A stretch of 64,000 bases of DNA from Streptomyces marianii. GTDB lineage: Bacteria > Actinomycetota > Actinomycetes > Streptomycetales > Streptomycetaceae. The position numbers and the translations under genes are program-made. The notes beneath the pieces were generated by a model. That model was not told the DNA's origin, did no database searches, and saw only the letters and a program-made list of their open reading frames with translations. The stretch covers positions 3,196,501 to 3,260,500 of the forward strand of contig NZ_VAWE01000001.1 in assembly GCF_005795905.1 (NCBI RefSeq), written 5' to 3'. Positions 30,092 through 37,985 of the stretch are shown here, one piece after another (position 1 is the stretch's first letter; every line of letters starts with the position of its first letter).

Positions 30092-31846
30092 ATGAAGATT
30101 CACAAGTACGACACCGTCATCGTCGGCGCCGGCGGCGCCGGCATGCGCGCCGCCATCGAGTCGACGAAGCGCAGCCGTACCGCCGTGCTCACGAAGCTGT
30201 ACCCGACCCGCTCCCACACGGGCGCCGCGCAGGGCGGCATGGCCGCCGCGCTGGCGAACGTCGAGGAGGACAACTGGGAGTGGCACACCTTCGACACGGT
30301 CAAGGGCGGTGACTACCTGGTCGACCAGGACGCCGCCGAGATCCTGGCGAAGGAGGCCATCGACGCCGTCCTCGACCTGGAGAAGATGGGCCTGCCGTTC
30401 AACCGGACGCCGCAGGGCACCATCGACCAGCGCCGCTTCGGCGGCCACTCCCGCAACCACGGCGAGGCCCCGGTCCGCCGGTCCTGCTACGCCGCGGACC
30501 GCACGGGCCACATGATCCTCCAGACGCTTTACCAGAACTGCGTCAAGGAGGGCGTGGAGTTCTTCAACGAGTTCTACGTCCTCGACCAGCTGATCACCGA
30601 GGTCGACGGCGTCAGGAAGTCGGCCGGTGTGGTCGCCTACGAGCTGGCCACCGGCGAGATCCACGTCTTCCAGGCGAAGGCCGTCATCTACGCCTCCGGC
30701 GGCACCGGCAAGTTCTTCAAGGTGACCTCCAACGCGCACACGCTCACCGGTGACGGCCAGGCGGCCTGCTACCGGCGCGGCCTGCCGCTGGAGGACATGG
30801 AGTTCTTCCAGTTCCACCCGACGGGTATCTGGCGCATGGGCATCCTCCTCACCGAGGGAGCCCGCGGCGAGGGAGGCATCCTCCGCAACAAGGACGGCGA
30901 GCGCTTCATGGAGAAGTACGCGCCCGTCATGAAGGACCTCGCCTCCCGCGACGTCGTCTCCCGCTCCATCTACACGGAGATCCGCGAAGGCCGCGGCTGC
31001 GGCCCCGAGGGCGACCACGTCTACCTGGACCTGACGCACCTCCCGCCGGAGCAGCTGGACGCCAAGCTCCCGGACATCACCGAGTTCGCGCGTACGTACC
31101 TCGGAATCGAGCCCTACACGGACCCGATCCCGATCCAGCCGACCGCGCACTACGCCATGGGCGGCATCCCGACCAACGTCGAGGGTGAGGTCCTGGCGGA
31201 CAACACCACCGTCGTGCCGGGCCTGTACGCCGCGGGTGAGGTCGCCTGCGTGTCGGTGCACGGCGCCAACCGCCTCGGCACCAACTCGCTCCTCGACATC
31301 AACGTCTTCGGCAAGCGGGCCGGCATCGCCGCCGCCGACTACTCGGCGAAGGCCGAGTGGGTCGAGCTGCCGGAGAACCCGGCCTCCCTCGTGGAGGAGC
31401 AGGTCGAGCGCCTGCGCAACTCCACGGGCGGCGAGCGCGTCGCCGAACTCCGCCGTGAGCTGCAGGAGACGATGGACGCCAACGTGATGGTGTTCCGTAC
31501 GGAGCAGACCATCAAGACGGCCGTCGAGAAGATCGCCGAACTGCGCGAGCGCTACAAGAACGTGTCCGTCCAGGACAAGGGCAAGCGGTACAACACGGAC
31601 CTGCTGGAGGCCGTCGAGCTGGGCAACCTGCTCGACCTGGCCGAGGTCATGGCCGTCTCCGCCCTGGCCCGCAAGGAGTCCCGCGGCGGTCACCACCGCG
31701 AGGACTTCCCGAACCGCGACGACGTCAACTTCATGCGCCACACCATGGCGTACCGCGAGGTCGGCGCCGACGGCACCGAGACCGTGCGTCTCGACTACAA
31801 GCCCGTCGTCCAGACCCGCTACCAGCCGATGGAGCGTAAGTACTGA
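30092..31846 (+). CDS. sdhA: Succinate dehydrogenase flavoprotein subunit
   Basis: 584 aa, full length. N-terminal dinucleotide-binding motif (TVIVGAGGAGMRAAIE). RSHTGAAQGGMAAAL contains the His that carries covalent FAD in this family. GGHSRNHGEAPVRRSCYAADRTGH and the later FQFHPTGIW, HYAMGGIPTN and GANRLGTNSLLDI are fumarate-reductase/SDH signatures with the substrate-binding His and Arg residues. It oxidises succinate to fumarate in the TCA cycle and respiratory chain. Its TGA overlaps the ATG of sdhB. Confidence 0.97.
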   Translation: MKIHKYDTVIVGAGGAGMRAAIESTKRSRTAVLTKLYPTRSHTGAAQGGMAAALANVEEDNWEWHTFDTVKGGDYLVDQDAAEILAKEAIDAVLDLEKMGLPFNRTPQGTIDQRRFGGHSRNHGEAPVRRSCYAADRTGHMILQTLYQNCVKEGVEFFNEFYVLDQLITEVDGVRKSAGVVAYELATGEIHVFQAKAVIYASGGTGKFFKVTSNAHTLTGDGQAACYRRGLPLEDMEFFQFHPTGIWRMGILLTEGARGEGGILRNKDGERFMEKYAPVMKDLASRDVVSRSIYTEIREGRGCGPEGDHVYLDLTHLPPEQLDAKLPDITEFARTYLGIEPYTDPIPIQPTAHYAMGGIPTNVEGEVLADNTTVVPGLYAAGEVACVSVHGANRLGTNSLLDINVFGKRAGIAAADYSAKAEWVELPENPASLVEEQVERLRNSTGGERVAELRRELQETMDANVMVFRTEQTIKTAVEKIAELRERYKNVSVQDKGKRYNTDLLEAVELGNLLDLAEVMAVSALARKESRGGHHREDFPNRDDVNFMRHTMAYREVGADGTETVRLDYKPVVQTRYQPMERKY

Positions 31847-32607
31847 TGGCTACCCCGACCATGGACAAGGTGGAGGCAGAGCCCGTCTCCTCCTCCCCGT
31901 ACATCACGGTCACCTTCCGGATCCGCCGCTTCAACCCCGAGATCTCGGACGCGGCGGTCTGGGAGGACTTCCAGATCGAGATCGACCCGAAGGAGCGCGT
32001 GCTCGACGGTCTCCACAAGATCAAGTGGGACGTCGACGGCACGCTGACCTTCCGGCGCTCCTGCGCGCACGGCATCTGCGGCTCCGACGCGATGCGGATC
32101 AACGGCAAGAACAGGCTCGCCTGCAAGACGCTGATCAAGGACATCAACCCGGAGAAGCCCATCACGATCGAGGCCATCAAGGGCCTGACGGTCCTCAAGG
32201 ACCTGGTCGTGGACATGGAGCCGTTCTTCCAGGCGTACCGGGACGTCATGCCGTTCCTGGTCACCGAGGGCAACGAGCCGACGCGCGAGCGGCTGCAGTC
32301 GGCGGAGGACCGCGAGCGCTTCGACGACACCACCAAGTGCATCCTGTGCGCCGCGTGCACGTCGTCCTGCCCGGTGTTCTGGAACGACGGGCAGTACTTC
32401 GGCCCGGCGGCGATCGTCAACGCGCACCGCTTCATCTTCGACTCGCGTGACGAGGCGGGCGAGCAGCGCCTGGAGATCCTCAACGACAAGGACGGCGTGT
32501 GGCGTTGCCGCACCACGTTCAACTGCACGGACGCCTGCCCGCGTGGCATCGAGGTCACCAAGGCGATCCAGGAAGTCAAGCGCGCGCTGATCACCCGCCG
32601 CTTCTGA
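31846..32607 (+). CDS. sdhB: Succinate dehydrogenase iron-sulfur subunit
   Basis: 253 aa. The [2Fe-2S] ligands are in RRSCAHGICGSDAMRI and RLACKT, the [4Fe-4S] site is CILCAACTSSCP, and the [3Fe-4S] site is CRTTFNCTDACPRG. It carries electrons from the flavin to the membrane quinone. Last gene of the operon; a strong hairpin follows 21 nt after the stop. Confidence 0.97.
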   Translation: MATPTMDKVEAEPVSSSPYITVTFRIRRFNPEISDAAVWEDFQIEIDPKERVLDGLHKIKWDVDGTLTFRRSCAHGICGSDAMRINGKNRLACKTLIKDINPEKPITIEAIKGLTVLKDLVVDMEPFFQAYRDVMPFLVTEGNEPTRERLQSAEDRERFDDTTKCILCAACTSSCPVFWNDGQYFGPAAIVNAHRFIFDSRDEAGEQRLEILNDKDGVWRCRTTFNCTDACPRGIEVTKAIQEVKRALITRRF

Positions 32608-32628
32608 GCGAAGGGTCAGATGCTCCGT

Positions 32629-32673
32629 CAAGGGCCCGTTTCTGTACGCTCGCCGTACGGGAACGGGCCCTTG
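32629..32673 (+). terminator. Terminator of the sdhCDAB operon
   Basis: Two 20-nt arms (32629-32648 and 32654-32673) pair with only two mismatches around the loop CTCGC. It is the strongest stem directly behind sdhB. Confidence 0.8.
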
Positions 32674-32738
32674 CCCTGTGTGTTTCCGTCACGCGTGCTT
32701 GTGCCGTGCCAGCTTCTGTCATGCGAGAGCGGGGACCG

Positions 32739-33206
32739 ATGAACCAGCCGAACCCCTACCAGGACGGCGGCGACTACCAGTGGGGCCCGGCGGAGCCGCC
32801 GGGCGCGCCCGAATACGGCCACGGCTTCGCCCCGGCACCGCTCGCACATCCGGGCGGCCACGGCGTCCCCTTGCTGGCGGTCGGTGACATCGTCGTCCTC
32901 CAGGACTCCATCGTGACGCCCAACGGAACGCTGCCGCTCAAGGGGGCGGTGTGGAACGTGACGGACATGTCCCGCACGGAGGAGCGGATCCCCACCGTCG
33001 GCGTCGTGCTCGCGGTCGTCTTCGCGGTCCTCTGCCTCCTCGGGCTGCTCTTCCTGCTCATGAAGGAGCGGCGGACGACGGGCTGCATCCAGGTCGGCGT
33101 CACCAGCGGCGGCCGCCATCACACGACGCTGATCCCGGCGACCGGCCCGGACACCCTGTACTGGGTCATGGACCGGATCAACCACGCCCGTGCGCTGAGC
33201 GCCTGA
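32739..33206 (+). CDS. Hypothetical one-helix membrane protein
   Basis: 155 aa from ATG 32739; an earlier ATG at 32721 is possible. A Pro/Tyr/Gly-rich N-terminus (NQPNPYQDGGDYQWGP) is followed by a small beta-type domain (VGDIVVLQDSIVTPNGTLPL), one hydrophobic helix (VGVVLAVVFAVLCLLGLLFLLM) and a short basic domain (RTTGCIQVGVTSGGRHHTTL). The layout is common in streptomycete membrane proteins of unknown role. Confidence 0.75.
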   Translation: MNQPNPYQDGGDYQWGPAEPPGAPEYGHGFAPAPLAHPGGHGVPLLAVGDIVVLQDSIVTPNGTLPLKGAVWNVTDMSRTEERIPTVGVVLAVVFAVLCLLGLLFLLMKERRTTGCIQVGVTSGGRHHTTLIPATGPDTLYWVMDRINHARALSA

Positions 33207-33267
33207 CCCCCCTCCGCCCCCGTCAGCCCGGTCCGGGCACGGCCGGGCGGACCGGGCCGAAAGTGCG

Positions 33268-34092
33268 TCAGACGGTGGGTGGCACCGGCGTGGCGGCGCC
33301 GTCCCGGTGGAGGACGCCGCCACGCAGGAAGTCCCGGAGCAGATCCGCCACCTCGGCCGGACGCTCCAGTGCGGGGAGATGCCCGGCCCAGGGGAGCTCC
33401 ACTGCGCGCGCTCCCGGGATCAGCTCGGCGAGGCGGGCGGACACGGCCCGGAAGTCGTCGAGGTCGTGACGGCCGGAGACCACGACGGCGGGGGCGGTGA
33501 TCGCGGCCGGATCGACGGGGGGCTCGTCGTCGTCCACGGGCTCCGCACCGGCCTGTTCCGCCTCGGCGTCCGCCGCGAGCTGGACCTCGAAGGCGTGCCG
33601 CTGCATGGCCCGTACGCGGCCCCGTACGGCCTCGCCGGCCTCCGGGCCCAGCCAGGTGGCCACGTTCAGCTCCACGGCCGCGTCGAGGTCGCCCGCGCCC
33701 AGTAGTTCGTCCTCCTCCTCGTCGAAGGCCAGCAGGCCGGGCCCCGGCTCATGGCCGGGCAGCACGGCGCAGAGCAGGGCGAGCGCCGTCACCCGGTCCG
33801 GTCGGCTCGCGGCGATCTCGACGGCGACTCCGCCCCCGAACGAGGCCCCGACGAAGGCCGCGCGCGAGATCCCGAGCGCGTCCAGAAGAGCGAGGACGTC
33901 GTCCGCGTCGCGGTAGGGGCGCAGTGCCTCGGCCGGGGTGTCGCCGAAGCCCCGGAAGTCGGGGCACACGACCCGGTACCCGGCCCGTGCCAGCGCGTCC
34001 CGCTGCTCGTCCCACATCCGGCGGTCGCAGACCGAGGAATGCAGGAGTACCACCGCGGGGCCGTCCCCCGCCACATCGTGAGCAATGGTCAT
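33268..34092 (-). CDS. Alpha/beta-fold hydrolase
   Basis: 274 aa from ATG 34092. Typical single-domain hydrolase: oxyanion loop VVLLHSSVCDRRMW, nucleophile elbow VGASFGGGVA (Ser), GRHDLDDF carrying a candidate acid, and WAGHLPALERPAEV with the catalytic His near the C-terminus. A cap segment (about 140-200) is acidic. The substrate cannot be told from sequence. Divergent from the TetR operon, with 61 bp between its start codon and the first operator. Confidence 0.88.
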   Translation of the reverse strand: MTIAHDVAGDGPAVVLLHSSVCDRRMWDEQRDALARAGYRVVCPDFRGFGDTPAEALRPYRDADDVLALLDALGISRAAFVGASFGGGVAVEIAASRPDRVTALALLCAVLPGHEPGPGLLAFDEEEDELLGAGDLDAAVELNVATWLGPEAGEAVRGRVRAMQRHAFEVQLAADAEAEQAGAEPVDDDEPPVDPAAITAPAVVVSGRHDLDDFRAVSARLAELIPGARAVELPWAGHLPALERPAEVADLLRDFLRGGVLHRDGAATPVPPTV

Positions 34093-34153
34093 CCGGCCGA
34101 CCCTAGGGCGCACGAGTGGGCGGCGCCCGTCGTTTTCCGGCACCCCGAACCGA

Positions 34154-34169
34154 CTTGAACACGTTCAAG
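34154..34169. promoter_or_regulatory. Palindromic operator 1
   Basis: CTTGAAC-AC-GTTCAAG, perfect 7-bp arms. It covers the TTGAAC that serves as a likely -35 box. The spacing and symmetry fit a TetR-family dimer site, and a TetR gene ends this operon. Confidence 0.65.
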
Positions 34170-34183
34170 AAGAGGGCTACAGT
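34155..34183 (+). promoter_or_regulatory. Predicted promoter of the membrane protein/DCC/TetR operon
   Basis: TTGAAC (34155-34160), a spacer of exactly 17 bp, then TACAGT (34178-34183), a good housekeeping-type pair for Streptomyces. It lies between the centres of two near-identical palindromes. Confidence 0.55.
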
Positions 34184-34197
34184 CTTCGGCAAGACCT

Positions 34198-34213
34198 TTT
34201 GAACACGTTCAAA
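34198..34213. promoter_or_regulatory. Palindromic operator 2
   Basis: TTTGAAC-AC-GTTCAAA, same core as operator 1, centred 44 bp downstream (about four helical turns). It lies just after the -10 box and reaches the ribosome site AAAGGAGG. A repressor bound here would block transcription start. Confidence 0.65.
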
Positions 34214-34225
34214 GGAGGGTGGGGA

Positions 34226-34660
34226 ATGGACCTCACTGTCGTCGCGTACGTCGTCTACCTGCTGATCAGCGTCGCGCTCACCGTCTGGGTGGCCCGTACG
34301 CTCAGCCGGAACGGTCGGATCTTCCTCTCCGACGTCCTGCACGGGAACGAGAAGCTCGCGGACGCCGTGAACCATCTGCTGGTGGTGGGCTTCTACCTCG
34401 TCAACTTCGGCTTCGTCGCCCTCTACCTCAGCCAGGACGACGCCGTGGCCGACGCCCGCCGGCTGTTCGAGGCGCTCTCGGTGAAGCTCGGAGTGGTCCT
34501 GCTCGTCCTCGGGGTGATGCACCTCGCCAACGTCTACGTGCTCAACAGGATCCGCCGGCGCGGTGTGATGGAGCTCGAGCAGACCCCGCCGGTTCCGCCG
34601 CAGGGCTGGACCGGACCGGCCGACAAAGGTCCCTGGGCCGCGCCCGCGACGGGTGCGTGA
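34226..34660 (+). CDS. Four-helix integral membrane protein
   Basis: 144 aa. ATG 34226 has AAAGGAGGGTGGGG upstream. Predicted helices: VVAYVVYLLISVALTVWVA, LLVVGFYLVNFGFVALYL and VKLGVVLLVLGVMHLANVYVL, with the last segment ending in a cytoplasmic Pro-rich tail (TPPVPPQGWTG). HLLVVGFY and MHLANVYV contain membrane-embedded His residues. First gene of an apparently autoregulated operon with a DCC protein and a TetR regulator. Function unknown. Confidence 0.8.
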   Translation: MDLTVVAYVVYLLISVALTVWVARTLSRNGRIFLSDVLHGNEKLADAVNHLLVVGFYLVNFGFVALYLSQDDAVADARRLFEALSVKLGVVLLVLGVMHLANVYVLNRIRRRGVMELEQTPPVPPQGWTGPADKGPWAAPATGA

Positions 34661-34666
34661 GCGGCC

Positions 34667-35065
34667 GTGGGAGTCCCCGTGCAGCGGCTGACCGTGCTGT
34701 ACGACGCGCAGTGCCCGCTCTGCGTCCATCTGCGCCACTGGCTGCTGCGGCAGCGGCAGCTCGTCCCGCTGGACCTCGTACCGGCGGCGTCCGCGGAGGC
34801 CAGGCGCCGCTTCCCGGCCCTCGACCACGGGAGCACCCTGAGGGAGATCACGGTGATCGGCGATCGGGGCCAGGTCTACCGGGCCGCCTCCGCCTGGATC
34901 GTCTGCCTCTGGGCGCTGGCCGAGCACCGGCCCAAGGCCCACTGGCTGAGCACCCCCGCCGGGCGGCCCTTCGCCAAGGTGACGGTCCTCGCCGCGGCCA
35001 AGTACCGCGAGATGACGGCCGCCTCCTGCGAAGGGCGGTGCGAGGTCCCGGTCCCGCCCGGCTAG
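34667..35065 (+). CDS. DCC family (DUF393) thiol-disulfide oxidoreductase-like protein
   Basis: 132 aa from GTG 34667, 6 nt after the previous stop. The N-terminus carries the defining DxxCxxC motif (LYDAQCPLCVHL) at the end of a first beta strand, as in thioredoxin-like folds. YRAASAWIVCLWAL and a Cys-rich end (ASCEGRCEVP) follow. Redox activity is inferred from the family. Tight spacing to both neighbours argues for a common function with the membrane protein. Confidence 0.83.
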   Translation: MGVPVQRLTVLYDAQCPLCVHLRHWLLRQRQLVPLDLVPAASAEARRRFPALDHGSTLREITVIGDRGQVYRAASAWIVCLWALAEHRPKAHWLSTPAGRPFAKVTVLAAAKYREMTAASCEGRCEVPVPPG

Positions 35066-35076
35066 GCTCACTCACC

Positions 35077-35922
35077 GTGAACGACGTGACGGACGAGAAG
35101 CAGGACCGGGCCGGAAAGCCCGCGAAGAGCGAGCAGACCCGCACCCTCATCCTCGAGACCGCTCTCCGGCTCTTCCAGGAGCGCGGCTACGACAAGACGA
35201 CGATGCGGGCCATCGCCCAGGAGGCCGGGGTCTCCGTGGGAAACGCCTACTACTACTTCTCCTCCAAGGAACACCTCGTCCAGGGCTTCTACGACCGGAT
35301 CGCCGAGCAGCACCGGGCGGCCGTCGCGGAGGTCCTGGACGGCGGCGAGAAGGACCTCGCGGCACGTGTCCGGGGGGTCCTTCTCGGCTGGCTGGACATC
35401 GCCGAGCCCTACCACGAGTTCGCGTCCCAGTTCTTCAAGAACGCGGCCGACCCGGACAGCCCGCTCAGCCCCTTCTCCCCGGAGTCGGAGGGCCCGCGGG
35501 AGGCGGCCATCGACGTCCACCGGCAGGTGCTGTCCGGGGCCTCCGTGAAGGTCGACCCCGAACTGGCCGACGCCCTCCCGCGGTTGCTCTGGCTCCAGCA
35601 GATGGGGCTCGTCCTGTTCTGGGTGTACGACCGCTCCGAGGGCTGCGCCAACAGCCGCCGCCTCGTCGAGCGGCTCGCGCCGGTCACCGCCCGGGCGGTC
35701 TCGCTCTCCCGGTTCCGCATCCTGCGCCCCCTCGTGCAGGAGACCCACGAGCTGCTGCGGGACTTCATGCCGACGGCCGCGGGCATGGCCGCCTCGGGCA
35801 TGCCCGGGCGGAAGGCGGACCGGAAGGCCCCCGCCGCGGACGGCGGCGAGGACGGCGGCGGCAGGGACCCGAAGGAGAGCCGGGGCAGGGGGCGCCGTCG
35901 GGAGCGCGGGACGACGGCGTGA
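35077..35922 (+). CDS. TetR family transcriptional regulator
   Basis: 281 aa from GTG 35077. The N-terminal DNA-binding domain is canonical: ILETALRLFQERGYDKTTMR, IAQEAGVSVGNAYYYFSSKE. The effector domain (about 80-215) is helical, and a basic, Gly-rich C-terminal tail (RGRGRRRERG) extends beyond the usual 190-220 aa. It is the last gene of the operon and the likely reader of the two palindromes before the first gene. The inducer is unknown. Confidence 0.92.
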   Translation: MNDVTDEKQDRAGKPAKSEQTRTLILETALRLFQERGYDKTTMRAIAQEAGVSVGNAYYYFSSKEHLVQGFYDRIAEQHRAAVAEVLDGGEKDLAARVRGVLLGWLDIAEPYHEFASQFFKNAADPDSPLSPFSPESEGPREAAIDVHRQVLSGASVKVDPELADALPRLLWLQQMGLVLFWVYDRSEGCANSRRLVERLAPVTARAVSLSRFRILRPLVQETHELLRDFMPTAAGMAASGMPGRKADRKAPAADGGEDGGGRDPKESRGRGRRRERGTTA

Positions 35923-36007
35923 CCCCGGCCTGCCGGCTCGCACGGTCCGTACGGGCCGGCGGGGCGCAGTCCTTCCGCTGCCGCAGCGGTACGAGTCCCG
36001 GTGACCG

Positions 36008-37537
36008 TCAGGTCTCGCGGGAGGCGAGCTCCACCACGGTGATGTCGGACGGGGCTCCGACCCTCACCGGCGGTCCCCAGGCCCCGGCCCCGCGCGTGAC
36101 GTAGAGCTGGGTGTCGCCGTACCGCTCCAGACCCGCGAGGGTCGGATTGGCCAGGTCCGCGAGGTAGTTGGCGGGCCAGAGCTGGCCCCCGTGGGTGTGG
36201 CCGGAGAGCTGGAGGTCCACTGCGTGGCGCACGGCCTCGTGGATGACGACCGGCTGGTGGGCGAGGAGCACGGCGGCACGGCTGCGGTCGCGGTCACCGA
36301 GCGCCCGTGCGAAGTCCGGGCCCTGGCCCTCGCGTTCGCCCGCCACGTCGTCGATCCCGGCGAGGTCGAAGCCGGCGATCTCGACGCGGTCGTTGCGCAG
36401 CGGGGTCAGTCCGAGTTCGCGCACATGGTCGACCCAGGCGTCGGCGCCGGAGAAGTACTCGTGGTTGCCGGTGACGAAGAACGAGCCGTCCCGTGCGCGG
36501 AGCCCGGCGAGGGGTTCGGCGGCGCTGCCGAGGTCGGCGACGGTGCCGTCGACCAGGTCCCCGACGACGGCGACGAGATCGGGCTGGGTGGCGTTGATCG
36601 CGTCCACGATCCGCTGGGTGTGGGCGCGGCCCAGGACCGGCCCGAGGTGGATGTCGCTCACGACCGCGATCCGGTAGCCGTGCGTGGCCCGCGCAAGCTT
36701 CGCGAGCGGCACGGTGACGTGCTTCACACTCGGTCCGCGCAGGACGCCGTACGTCCCGTGGCCGACGGTGCCCGCGGCCGCGGCGACGGCCGCCCCACCG
36801 ACGATCCGGGCCACGAACAGCCTGCGCGACATTCCGGCCGCCGGACGCCCGTCCTCCGGCGGGCCGGCCGGCGGGGCCTCGGGTGCGCCGGGGGCCTCGG
36901 GGGCACGGCCGTCGGTGCGGGCGGTTCCGCCCGGCGTCTCCTGGGCCGGTGCGGCGACCGCGGTCGTCGTTCCCGGGCCGGCGTCGGGCGAGGCCGGGTC
37001 CGGGGCCGTCGCAGAACCGGCCGTCGCGGAGCCGACCGTCGCAGAACCGACCGTCGCAGAACCGACCGTCGCAGAACCGACCGTCGCAGAACCGGCGGTC
37101 GCGGCGCCCCCGGACGGGCGGCTGTCCGGGCCCTGGGCTGCCGCGTTCGCGGACGCCCCGGCGGGCGGGGACGTGTCGGTCACCCCGGTCGGCGGTGCCC
37201 CGGGTGCACGGCCCGCCGCGCGGCGGGCCAGGGCACGGCGCAGAAGAGGGCGGACGGCCTCGCCCGCGACCAGGGCGAGCGTCAGGTACAGCAGCGCGGC
37301 GAGCCAGAGGTATCCCGGCCACGCGAAGGTCTGCTGGAGCCAGAAGGGCGCGTCCGCCCGGCTGGAGACGAACGCGCCGACGGTGAGCAGCGGCAGCACG
37401 ATCACGGCCGCCGTGCCCGCGCGGCGGGCCGCCCCGGGCCCGGCCGTCGTGTCGCGGACCAGGCGCCGCCAGACGTACCAGTGCACCGTCACCAGCAGGG
37501 TGACGACGGCAGCGATCACAAGCAGGACGACCAGCAC
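36008..37537 (-). CDS. Membrane-bound metallophosphoesterase
   Basis: 509 aa. Three N-terminal helices (MLVVLLVIAAVVTLLVTVHW, TAAVIVLPLLTVGAFVSS, YLWLAALLYLTLALVAG), then about 130 residues of low-complexity linker including five SATVG-type pentapeptides, then a Tat-like helix (SRRLFVARIVGGAAVAAAAG). The calcineurin-like domain follows: VVSDIHLGP, VVGDLVDG, TGNHEYF, LLAHQP and SGHTHGGQLW give all metal ligands. Members of this YkuE/YaeI-like family include lipid and nucleotide phosphatases. The catalytic domain should face outside. Confidence 0.9.
   Translation of the reverse strand: MLVVLLVIAAVVTLLVTVHWYVWRRLVRDTTAGPGAARRAGTAAVIVLPLLTVGAFVSSRADAPFWLQQTFAWPGYLWLAALLYLTLALVAGEAVRPLLRRALARRAAGRAPGAPPTGVTDTSPPAGASANAAAQGPDSRPSGGAATAGSATVGSATVGSATVGSATVGSATAGSATAPDPASPDAGPGTTTAVAAPAQETPGGTARTDGRAPEAPGAPEAPPAGPPEDGRPAAGMSRRLFVARIVGGAAVAAAAGTVGHGTYGVLRGPSVKHVTVPLAKLARATHGYRIAVVSDIHLGPVLGRAHTQRIVDAINATQPDLVAVVGDLVDGTVADLGSAAEPLAGLRARDGSFFVTGNHEYFSGADAWVDHVRELGLTPLRNDRVEIAGFDLAGIDDVAGEREGQGPDFARALGDRDRSRAAVLLAHQPVVIHEAVRHAVDLQLSGHTHGGQLWPANYLADLANPTLAGLERYGDTQLYVTRGAGAWGPPVRVGAPSDITVVELASRET
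37009..37103. repeat. 15-bp minisatellite inside the phosphoesterase linker
   Basis: About six tandem copies of a 15-bp unit close to GCAGAACCGACCGTC, several of them identical. They are in frame on the minus strand and encode repeated SATVG or SATAG. Unit length is a multiple of three, so copy-number change would not shift the frame. Confidence 0.85.
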
Positions 37538-37549
37538 GGCACCGTTCCC

Positions 37550-37795
37550 CTATTCACGGTCGCGGCGCAATGCGCGTACGCCACGCAACCCGACGACACC
37601 GACGGCCGTCCCCAGGAGCAAGGACGTGACGGCGAGCAGCAGATGGACCCAGAAGTACGCAGTCGGGTCACCGGCGTCGTCGAAGGCGAGGCCGCTCGCG
37701 TCCTGCCACAGGTTCTTGACGAAAGTGACCCAGATGACCCAGCTCCACACCCCGAACGCGAGCAGGAACCAGGAGACGGGGCGACTGAGCTTCAT
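37550..37795 (-). CDS. SCO4848 family membrane protein
   Basis: 81 aa. Two helices: VSWFLLAFGVWSWVIWVTFV and HLLLAVTSLLLGTAVGVVGL, with a short Asp-rich loop between and a basic C-terminus. It matches the family named after S. coelicolor SCO4848. The gene lies 12 bp upstream of the phosphoesterase gene on the same strand, so the two are probably co-transcribed. Function unknown. Confidence 0.85.
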   Translation of the reverse strand: MKLSRPVSWFLLAFGVWSWVIWVTFVKNLWQDASGLAFDDAGDPTAYFWVHLLLAVTSLLLGTAVGVVGLRGVRALRRDRE

Positions 37796-37985
37796 GGACT
37801 CAGTATCGCCGCAGTCCCCTGCACCGGAGCGGCGGGGTCCGGTGCCGCCGGACGCCGGGTCCGCGCCCGCGGAAACCGGAGCCTCGGAGTCCGCCCCGGG
37901 ACGGGCTGGGCTGTACCGGCGGAGCTCGCGGCGGGTCACCCGGCCGGTGTCGGAGCCGTCGTCGACTCCATGTACGTTCTCGTCC

